Shown here: positions 24,263 to 30,478 of the stretch, in pieces
How the letters are laid out: each line of letters opens with the position of its first letter
Numbering within the stretch: the first letter of the stretch is position 1
NCBI RefSeq assembly: GCF_028690125.1
Contig: NZ_JAQVBV010000043.1
Location: 1-39,391, forward strand
Source of the DNA: Bacteroides sp.
GTDB lineage: Bacteria > Bacteroidota > Bacteroidia > Bacteroidales > Bacteroidaceae
Direction: 5' to 3'
DNA length: 39,391 nt
Program-made: the position numbers and the translations under genes
The notes under the pieces: generated by a model
Told to the model about the DNA's origin: nothing
What the model saw: only the letters and a program-made list of their open reading frames with translations
Database searches by the model: none

Positions 24263-25429
24263 ATGCAGTATTTCGTTTATTTAGGCAAACATAATAAGAC
24301 AATAGAATTATTCTCAAAGTTAAGTATAGGAGTCTTTTGTGCAGTGCCTACCTGCCAAAAAGCATTCCGAATATTAGACAATATTCATGAAAAATATGAC
24401 GCTGTATTATTCTTTGAACAGTCTAGCCTATCCGAAGATATTGAGAATATTTCTCTTATACATAAAAAGTATCCGGGACTTTACATGGTATTGGTAACTG
24501 ATGCTATTACTCAAGAGGAGGGAATAGAATATCTAAAAGCCGGTGTTAATAATACTATCAAACATGAAACAACTCAGGATTCATTCATTACCTTGGGGAC
24601 TTTTCTTAATCGAAGGAAAGAGCAAAAAATAGAAGCTATCCAACTTAAAGCTCAGAATCAAAGTGGGTTCCATCTACCTTTATGGAAAAGAGTTTTTGAT
24701 ATTATTTTCTCTAGTATGGCATTATTATTTCTTTCCCCTCTTCTAATCATAACAGCATTAGCAATTCGGTTGGAAAGTAAAGGTCAGATTATTTATAAAT
24801 CCAAACGAGTAGGAAGTAACTATCAAATATTTGATTTTCTAAAATTCCGTTCTATGTATACTGACGCAGATAAACATTTGAAGGACTTCAATGCTCTAAA
24901 TCAGTATCAACAAGAAGAAATATCAAGAGAAGAAGAAGAAAAAGACGAAAAATTATCATCAGATATGAAAGATGAAGATCTCAATGAGATTATTTTAGTA
25001 TCAGATGACTTTGTCATTTCTGAAGAAGATTACATCCACAAAAAATCCCAAGAAAAGAGTAATGCATTTGTAAAATTGGAAAATGATCCGAGAATAACGA
25101 AAGTGGGACGTTTCATCCGTAAATATAGCATTGACGAATTACCACAGCTTATTAATATCTTAAAAGGAGATATGTCTATAGTTGGTAATCGCCCTCTCCC
25201 ACTTTATGAAGCAGAATTACTGACTAGTGACGAACATATCGACCGCTTTATGGGACCGGCAGGGCTTACAGGACTATGGCAAGTAGAAAAAAGAGGTGAA
25301 GCCGGTAAACTTTCTGCAGAAGAACGCAAGCAGTTGGATATCCAATATGCAAAAAGTTTTTCATTCGGACTGGATGTAAAAATTATCCTGAAGACAGTCA
25401 CCGCATTTGTACAGAAAGAGAATGTATAA
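24263..25429 (+). CDS. Sugar-phosphate transferase with degenerate receiver N-terminus
   Basis: The 388-residue protein has three parts. Residues 1-120 have the alternating strand/helix pattern of a receiver (YDAVLFFEQSS, YMVLVTDAITQEEG, YLKAGVNNTIKHE) but Phe/Glu replace the phospho-Asp. Residues 140-388 are a polyisoprenyl-phosphate sugar-1-phosphate transferase: KRVFDIIFSSMALLFLSPL forms the membrane anchor, followed by FLKFRSMYTDADK, SIDELPQLINILKGDMSIVGNRPLP and GLTGLWQVEKRG. Between KFRSM and DPRITKVG lies an unusually acidic insert (about 215-265, rich in Glu and Asp). The enzyme would load the first sugar phosphate onto undecaprenyl phosphate to start a surface polysaccharide or glycan. 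No Wzx, Wzy or other chain-building genes are nearby, so it must work with enzymes encoded elsewhere. Confidence 0.9.
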   Translation: MQYFVYLGKHNKTIELFSKLSIGVFCAVPTCQKAFRILDNIHEKYDAVLFFEQSSLSEDIENISLIHKKYPGLYMVLVTDAITQEEGIEYLKAGVNNTIKHETTQDSFITLGTFLNRRKEQKIEAIQLKAQNQSGFHLPLWKRVFDIIFSSMALLFLSPLLIITALAIRLESKGQIIYKSKRVGSNYQIFDFLKFRSMYTDADKHLKDFNALNQYQQEEISREEEEKDEKLSSDMKDEDLNEIILVSDDFVISEEDYIHKKSQEKSNAFVKLENDPRITKVGRFIRKYSIDELPQLINILKGDMSIVGNRPLPLYEAELLTSDEHIDRFMGPAGLTGLWQVEKRGEAGKLSAEERKQLDIQYAKSFSFGLDVKIILKTVTAFVQKENV

Positions 25430-26354
25430 TTCCCTCTACATGATAGATACCCTTATTTTTATAATAGACGACTCGTTACTGTTTTTTACAGTAGTTATAT
25501 TAATATATTGGTTCATTCTTGCTTTAGCTTCACATTTCAAACGTACGCCGTATCCCAAAGTTAAATCGAAATATCGTTGCGCCATCCTTATTCCAGAAAA
25601 AAATAATTTTTCTAATACTATAAGTGAAGAAACATCATATGATTTAATCACTTATAAGGATTTGCCGGAAACAGTTCTTTCTCTAAACAAAGAACAGTAC
25701 AATTTGGTAATCCTGTTATCCAACGTTGCCAATGACCTATCTCCTCAACTTATCGAAAAGGTATTTAACGCATACGATGCCGGAACCAAAGTTATTCAAT
25801 TGCATTCAGTCATTAAAGATCGTAAAGGTTTCACTAAATATATACAAGCCGTACGTGAAGAAATAAATAATAACCTATTTAGAGTTGGAAATACACAACT
25901 TGGATTTTCATCTAATTTGTATGGAGCTAATATAGCTATTGATCTGGCTTGGTTACAAAACAACCTAAAAACATCTAAAACAAATCTGGAACGTAAATTA
26001 TTTAAGCAGAACATATATATTGATTATCTTCCCGACGCAACAGTATACTGCGAATCAATGCCTGTTTATCCCTATCGCAAGCGAACCGGTAAACTTTTGT
26101 CTTATCTATTCCCTTCTCTCTTAGAACGGAACTGGAACTTTTGTAATCGAATTATCCAACAGATACTGCCATCCCCATCAAAATTATACACCTGTATCTG
26201 TATATGGACTTTATTAATGACAGGATATGATTGGATGTCTTCATTTAAATGGTGGATTATATTATTGGGATTATCAATTACCTACAGTTTAGCAATCCCG
26301 GATTATCTAGTGAAAAAGAAAAAAAGAATAAAACTTTTAATATGGAAACGATGA
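25422..26354 (+). CDS. Membrane protein derived from a family-2 glycosyltransferase, catalytic motifs degenerate
   Basis: About 310 residues. The N-terminal helix (about 18-40) and C-terminal helices (about 245-290) bracket a cytoplasmic domain that follows the course of a GT-2 enzyme: RCAILIPEKNN, then LPETVLSLNKEQYNLVILLS, then LGFSSNLYGANIAI, ERKLFKQNIYIDYLPDATVYCE and a terminal YPYRKR. The DDx/DxD nucleotide-sugar sites are absent, the usual E-D before the acceptor helix is Glu-Arg, and the Q-x-x-R-W motif is reduced. It overlaps the upstream gene by 8 bases (start ATG 25422; ATG 25440 is possible). It may be a non-catalytic scaffold or partner of the transferase; this is inference. Confidence 0.7.
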   Translation: MYNSLYMIDTLIFIIDDSLLFFTVVILIYWFILALASHFKRTPYPKVKSKYRCAILIPEKNNFSNTISEETSYDLITYKDLPETVLSLNKEQYNLVILLSNVANDLSPQLIEKVFNAYDAGTKVIQLHSVIKDRKGFTKYIQAVREEINNNLFRVGNTQLGFSSNLYGANIAIDLAWLQNNLKTSKTNLERKLFKQNIYIDYLPDATVYCESMPVYPYRKRTGKLLSYLFPSLLERNWNFCNRIIQQILPSPSKLYTCICIWTLLMTGYDWMSSFKWWIILLGLSITYSLAIPDYLVKKKKRIKLLIWKR

Positions 26355-26965
26355 CATTAAAGCAGCGAATCAAGCAACATCCAGTTTTAAAAAAAATAAT
26401 CCATCGCTTTATCATGCATCCCGTTAAAACGCGTCCCAATTGGTGGATAAGATTATTCTATTTCACATATTTGAAATGCGGAAAGGGAGCTATCATATAT
26501 CGTAGCGTTCGTAAAGATCTTCCCCCTTTTAATCGTTTTTCTTTAGGACGTTATTCCGTTGTAGAAGATTTCTCCTGCCTGAACAATGCAGTTGGCGATA
26601 TTATTATTGGAGATCATACTCGCATAGGGTTAGGAAACACAATTATTGGACCAGTCTGTATCGGGAATCACGTAAACTTAGCTCAAAATATAACCGTCAG
26701 TGGTCTTAATCATAATTTTCAAAATACAGACAAGCTAATTGACGAACAAGGAGTAAGTACCCAACTCATCATAATTGAAGATGATGTATGGATAGGTGCC
26801 AACTCAGTTATACTACCCGGAGTAACTTTAGGAAGACATTGCATAGTAGCTGCCGGAAGTGTAGTCAGCCGTTCTATCCCCCCTTATTCTATATGTGCCG
26901 GAAGTCCTGCAAAAGTGATCAAATCCTATGATTTTGAAACTAAAGAATGGAAAAAGACGAAATAA
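26351..26965 (+). CDS. Left-handed beta-helix (hexapeptide) acyltransferase
   Basis: About 204 residues from ATG 26351, which overlaps the upstream stop as ATGA; ATG 26342 (three residues longer) is also possible. Repeated hexapeptide units run from about residue 65 to 185: VGDIIIGDHTRIGLGNTIIG, VCIGNHVNLAQNITVS, IEDDVWIGANSVILPGVTLG and CIVAAGSVVSRSIP, ending in the family tail CAGSPAKVIK. The probable catalytic His lies in SGLNHNFQN. Such enzymes O-acetylate sugars, serine or coat polysaccharide. Position as the last gene of the glycan operon suggests it acetylates the sugar handled by the transferase. The basic N-terminal 60 residues are outside the helix and may bind membrane. Confidence 0.88.
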   Translation: MTLKQRIKQHPVLKKIIHRFIMHPVKTRPNWWIRLFYFTYLKCGKGAIIYRSVRKDLPPFNRFSLGRYSVVEDFSCLNNAVGDIIIGDHTRIGLGNTIIGPVCIGNHVNLAQNITVSGLNHNFQNTDKLIDEQGVSTQLIIIEDDVWIGANSVILPGVTLGRHCIVAAGSVVSRSIPPYSICAGSPAKVIKSYDFETKEWKKTK

Positions 26966-27024
26966 TCAATCTTTAGTAACTATAAATAATGAGAATTACT
27001 TAACAATATACCTTTAAAAGGGGA

Positions 27025-27055
27025 TTGTGGCATTAATAAAAACAAACTATCTTTG
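27025..27055 (+). promoter_or_regulatory. Promoter of plus-strand candidate small RNA
   Basis: TTG (27025-27027), a 20-base spacer and TATCTTTG (27048-27055) with no coding sequence downstream, only a short transcript and a terminator. Confidence 0.65.
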
Positions 27056-27060
27056 CAGTA

Positions 27061-27159
27061 TCAGAATTGAATTAATTAGTCATAATTTTATTACGTAGCC
27101 ACATTTAAGTAAAAATGAAATAGAATCCCGTCGAAGTGATTTCGCCGGGATTTTATTTT
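27061..27159 (+). ncRNA. Candidate small RNA of about 97 nt with terminator
   Basis: The transcript would start about 6 bases after the -7 box and end at the hairpin AATCCCG-T-CGAA / TTCG-C-CGGGATT (27124-27152) followed by TTTTATTTT. The only ATG inside is followed at once by a stop (ATG AAA TAG), so it is not coding. The 5' two thirds are AT-rich and unstructured by eye. Promoter and terminator are seen; existence of the RNA is inferred. It could also include the 3' end of read-through from the glycan operon. Confidence 0.6.
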
Positions 27160-27249
27160 ACTACAACAATCAGAGACTGGCTTCCAATAAATTTTCATCT
27201 GACAGTTTGTATATTGATTCATTTTTTACTATCTGTTTGGGGAAGTCAT

Positions 27250-27503
27250 AAAAAAAACGAGCCAACTCCTCATAATGGAATCACTCGCCCTACATCAGAA
27301 AAGCCATTAAGGCTTTTCTTTAATTTTCTTGCTTCTCCTAAAAACGTTTTTTCTTTTACCTCAAAACTTTCTTACCTATTATTACCCTTTTACCTTTTAT
27401 CAAAAAACTTATCCTATTGGAAATAATTTTAATACCTTAATTATTCTAATTACCTAAAAAATCTTTTCTTTTACCTTATTAACTAATAACAGTTTCCCAA
27501 CTG
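27250..27503 (-). ncRNA. Candidate purine-rich small RNA (about 253 nt) with AGGUAA repeats
   Basis: On the minus strand it begins with a hairpin CAGTT-GGGA-AACTG (GNRA-type loop, plus-strand about 27490-27503). Next comes an A/G-rich, apparently single-stranded stretch with five exact AGGTAA motifs (plus-strand TTACCT at 27356, 27372, 27390, 27450 and 27471) and three one-base variants (27382, 27409, 27432). The hairpin AGAAAAGCC/GGCTTTTCT (27297-27319) follows, and finally a terminator stem (27258-27287) with eight consecutive U (27250-27257). Stop codons are dense in all frames, so it is not coding. It has its own promoter and ends cleanly. Repeated short motifs in a single-stranded RNA recall protein-sequestering RNAs such as CsrB; the partner here is unknown. 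Confidence 0.68.
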
Positions 27504-27508
27504 CGCTG

Positions 27509-27539
27509 CAAAGATACAAAGAATCTCTGTGCTGGCAAA
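27509..27539 (-). promoter_or_regulatory. Promoter of minus-strand candidate small RNA
   Basis: On the minus strand TTTG (27536-27539), a 19-base spacer and TATCTTTG (27509-27516) match the consensus fully. It lies just downstream of the luxR-type gene. Confidence 0.72.
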
Positions 27540-27570
27540 TCGTTTTATGTTTTATAACATTCTTTGTAAG

Positions 27571-28188
27571 TTATAAATTCTTCACTTCACTTAATGCAAC
27601 TAACTTATTTACAATAGCATAAATGGTTAATCCAGCCGCACTATGTATTTGTAGTTTCTTACTGATATTTCTCCGATGAGTAATAACAGTATGAATAGAT
27701 AGAAACAGTTTCTCTGCCATTTCTTTATTAGTCATACCTTTGACAACACAAATCACAATTTCTTTCTCCCGTTGGCTCAATGTATCCGGGCTATCTATTT
27801 CCTCTTCTTCTATAGTTACATTCAACAAAGTATGAATCTTCTTAGAAAGAACCTCCAAGTCGTCAAATATAGATATAGATTCATCATATTTACTTAATGA
27901 AGCCCCATCAACGAATGATGTAACCAAGGCTATTAAACGTATTTTTTTCCCTGCAGTATCTTCCCTGAATTTATTAACGTCAAAATAATCACCGAATGCA
28001 GGATTAACAATTAACATTTCAGGAAATTGCGTATGCAAACAATCATGCAAAGCTTCAACAGAAAGCAATTCTATTGGTTGTATTTTCAAATTAGGAAGAC
28101 GCTTCAACGCAGCTGTTAGTCCACAACGAACAATAACAGAAGTTTCAGCTATAGCAATCCGAATGGTTTCGTTATTTTTCATTTTCAT
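27571..28188 (-). CDS. LuxR/NarL-type regulator with degenerate receiver domain
   Basis: The 205-residue protein has an N-terminal receiver-like fold (about 8-120) and a C-terminal HTH (about 137-197): LSQREKEIVICVVKGMTNKEMAEKLFLSIHTVITHRRNISKKLQIHS is a complete LuxR domain. The receiver is not a phospho-relay domain: the N-terminal acidic pair is missing (AIAETSV), and the phospho-Asp position is Asn in MLIVNPAF. The start lies inside the end of the hemerythrin gene (17-base overlap; Met3 would give 11). Activation is therefore likely through protein contact or a small ligand rather than phosphorylation. The overlapping di-iron protein is the obvious candidate input. Confidence 0.9.
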   Translation of the reverse strand: MKMKNNETIRIAIAETSVIVRCGLTAALKRLPNLKIQPIELLSVEALHDCLHTQFPEMLIVNPAFGDYFDVNKFREDTAGKKIRLIALVTSFVDGASLSKYDESISIFDDLEVLSKKIHTLLNVTIEEEEIDSPDTLSQREKEIVICVVKGMTNKEMAEKLFLSIHTVITHRRNISKKLQIHSAAGLTIYAIVNKLVALSEVKNL

Positions 28189-28876
28189 TTATCCTCCTTT
28201 CCAAATTCAGAATAGCAGGAACAAAAATATAATCCTCTACTTTGCAATGTGATTCTAATCCTTCTTCACAAGTATATATGTCAAAAAGAGCAGCGTTGAG
28301 TTGATTAACATTCGTCTTAGCAGGACAATACTTAATAATAATGTTTTTCAGTTCTGTCAACTTCTCTCCCACTTGGTCATGGTGTTTAGAGAAAGTACTA
28401 ATCTGATAATTTTTAGGTGCATCCCCCTGGAGCAATAAATCTACATACTTAAACACAGTCTTTTCCTCATAATCCATGTGCTTACGTACTTCTCTCGTAT
28501 ATTCATCGAAAAACTTAAGAATCAGGAATGCAACCTCATCTTGCGAACAGTCTATAGCTTCAATTAGTTTACGACGAATGGCAGGAAGACAAAAGTCTAG
28601 AAAATAGAGATGTGCCTGCCTCAGATAATCAATCAGTGCAGGAATAGAAATCTCATCACTACTTCCATCCAACCGGGAAAACCCCTCTGTCATGAAATTA
28701 ACAACAATCAGGAAAGTATGGCAATCCACTCCGTTAAGTTCACAAACTTCCCGAACTGTTTTGTCACCAAATCCCAACGATAATCCGAAACGGCTCATCA
28801 CCTGTAGCAAGGAGTAGTTATCACTGATGAGATCGATCATCTTATCTGTTGGCTTGTATTTCTGTAAGTTATCCAT
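28172..28876 (-). CDS. RIC/YtfE-like di-iron hemerythrin protein
   Basis: The 234-residue protein has an N-terminal ScdA-type segment (SLGFGDKTVREVCELNGVD) and a four-helix hemerythrin domain. Predicted iron ligands are His89, His133, Glu137, His165, His210 and Glu214; their spacing nearly equals that of E. coli YtfE (His84, His129, Glu133, His160, His204, Glu208). YtfE repairs iron-sulfur clusters after oxidative or nitrosative damage. Here an insert precedes the first ligand, and the canonical DUF542 Cys-Pro is replaced by a Cys-Glu. It overlaps the regulator gene, so it may serve as its O2, NO or iron sensor, or as a repair protein controlled by it. Confidence 0.88.
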   Translation of the reverse strand: MDNLQKYKPTDKMIDLISDNYSLLQVMSRFGLSLGFGDKTVREVCELNGVDCHTFLIVVNFMTEGFSRLDGSSDEISIPALIDYLRQAHLYFLDFCLPAIRRKLIEAIDCSQDEVAFLILKFFDEYTREVRKHMDYEEKTVFKYVDLLLQGDAPKNYQISTFSKHHDQVGEKLTELKNIIIKYCPAKTNVNQLNAALFDIYTCEEGLESHCKVEDYIFVPAILNLERRINENEK

Positions 28877-29081
28877 CTATACCTATTTAATATTTACGCA
28901 TACAAAGAAACGCATTATTTTATGAGTGCACAATCACCATTTATAGGTATTTTGATTTATTACGGAATACTAATTAGTGATTATATGCTACTAATTTTCA
29001 GAGGAGCTAGGAGGGATATGCTTTTTTTAGTAATTTTGTCGCTATCAATTTGTAATCAGTAATTCATAATTAACCCATATT
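28877..29081. promoter_or_regulatory. Divergent intergenic region, hemerythrin / AICAR transformylase
   Basis: For the plus-strand gene a TAATTTTG box lies at 29031-29038. Dyads seen: ATACCTAT/ATAGGTAT (28879-28886 and 28943-28950) and the perfect palindrome ACTAATTAGT (28969-28978). No convincing -7 box was found for the hemerythrin gene. Confidence 0.4.
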
Positions 29082-30257
29082 ATGGCAAACGAACTCGAAC
29101 TAAAATACGGCTGTAACCCTAACCAAAAACCAGCACGTATATTCATGAAAGAAGGCGATCTACCTATTGAGGTATTGAATGGACGCCCCGGTTATATCAA
29201 CTTATTGGATGCTTTCAACAGCTGGCAATTAGTAAAAGAACTCAAAGAAGCAACCGGACTGCCTGCCGCCGCTTCTTTCAAACACGTCAGCCCGGCAGGT
29301 GCTGCTGTAGCAGTAGATATGAATGATACACTGAAGAAAATCTATTTTGTAGACGACGTTAAGCTCTCGCCACTAGCTACCGCTTATGCTCGAGCACGTG
29401 GAGCCGACCGTATGTCATCTTACGGAGACTTTATCGCATTGTCCGATACTTGCGACGAAGAAACAGCACGCATCATCAACCGTGAAGTCTCTGACGGTGT
29501 TATTGCTCCGGACTATACTCCCGAAGCGTTGGAGATCCTGAAGAATAAAAGAAAAGGAACTTATAATGTTATCAAGATAAACCCAGCTTACCGTCCGGCT
29601 CCTATTGAGCACAAAGATGTGTTTGGCGTCACTTTTGAACAAGGCAGAAATGAGCTAAAAATTGATGAGAGCCTTTTGAAAGAAATGCCCACACAAAACA
29701 AAAAAATTCCGGCTAATGCAAAACGTGATCTGATTATTGCCTTAATTACACTGAAATATACTCAATCAAATTCAGTATGTTATGCCAAAGACGGACAAGC
29801 AATCGGTATTGGTGCCGGACAACAGTCACGTATCCATTGTACCCGTTTAGCCGGAAATAAAGCGGATATCTGGTATTTGCGCCAACATCCCAAAGTAATG
29901 AACTTACCTTGGATTGAGAAAATCCGTCGTGCCGACCGCGATAATACGATTGACGTATATATTTCCGAAGATTATGATGATGTATTAACAGACGGTGTTT
30001 GGCAACAATTCTTCACAGAAAAACCGGCAGTACTGACTCGTGAAGAAAAACGTACTTGGCTGGATAGTATGACTGGTGTAGCATTAGGTTCTGATGCTTT
30101 CTTCCCCTTCGGAGATAATATCGAACGTGCTCATAAAAGTGGAGTCAGCTACATTGCTCAACCAGGCGGTTCAGTACGTGACGACCATGTAATTGGAACT
30201 TGTGATAAATATAATATGGCAATGGCGTTTACAGGTATCCGCTTATTCCATCATTAA
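29082..30257 (+). CDS. Stand-alone AICAR transformylase (PurH C-terminal domain homologue)
   Basis: The 391-residue protein corresponds to the AICAR formyltransferase part of PurH only; the IMP cyclohydrolase domain is absent. The catalytic Lys67-His68 pair is in AAASFKHVSPAGAAV. Other conserved blocks are KYTQSNSVCYAKDGQAIGIG with GQQSRIHCTRLAG, and QPGGSVRDDHVIGTCDKYN near the end. It would formylate AICAR to FAICAR with 10-formyl-THF in purine synthesis. Many Bacteroides also carry a full-length purH elsewhere, so this may be a second, specialised copy. The frame and key residues look intact. Confidence 0.93.
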   Translation: MANELELKYGCNPNQKPARIFMKEGDLPIEVLNGRPGYINLLDAFNSWQLVKELKEATGLPAAASFKHVSPAGAAVAVDMNDTLKKIYFVDDVKLSPLATAYARARGADRMSSYGDFIALSDTCDEETARIINREVSDGVIAPDYTPEALEILKNKRKGTYNVIKINPAYRPAPIEHKDVFGVTFEQGRNELKIDESLLKEMPTQNKKIPANAKRDLIIALITLKYTQSNSVCYAKDGQAIGIGAGQQSRIHCTRLAGNKADIWYLRQHPKVMNLPWIEKIRRADRDNTIDVYISEDYDDVLTDGVWQQFFTEKPAVLTREEKRTWLDSMTGVALGSDAFFPFGDNIERAHKSGVSYIAQPGGSVRDDHVIGTCDKYNMAMAFTGIRLFHH

Positions 30258-30281
30258 AAAAGTTACATCATACCTTTTTCA

Positions 30282-30350
30282 AGGCGTGGATCTCACAAAT
30301 TTCATGAGTAGCATCATAAATATTCATGCAATCTTGTGCAATCCACGCCT
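30282..30350. terminator. Hairpin downstream of AICAR transformylase
   Basis: The arms AGGCGTGGAT (30282-30291) and ATCCACGCCT (30341-30350) are perfect, with CACAA/TTGTG continuing the stem. It probably ends transcription or stabilises the mRNA; there is no U-tract. Confidence 0.5.
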
Positions 30351-30416
30351 AATTTATACAATTATGTAAACATCGATATACCGACAAGTTCATTTTTAAT
30401 TTTCATACATACCTCT

Positions 30417-30456
30417 CAAAAAGAAAGGATTACCTCGTGAAAGATAATCCCTTTAC
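30417..30456 (-). terminator. Terminator of the LruC lipoprotein gene
   Basis: On the minus strand AAAGGGATTA pairs with TAATCCTTT around an 12-base loop (one bulge) and is followed by CTTTTT. It lies 23 bases after the gene's stop. Confidence 0.6.
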
Positions 30457-30478
30457 TTAAAAAAACATTATATCGTAC

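Noticed and set aside
27136..27426. 96-codon plus-strand frame after the glycan operon
   Set aside because: It starts inside a terminator hairpin and crosses a second hairpin and the TTACCT repeat region; composition does not look like protein.
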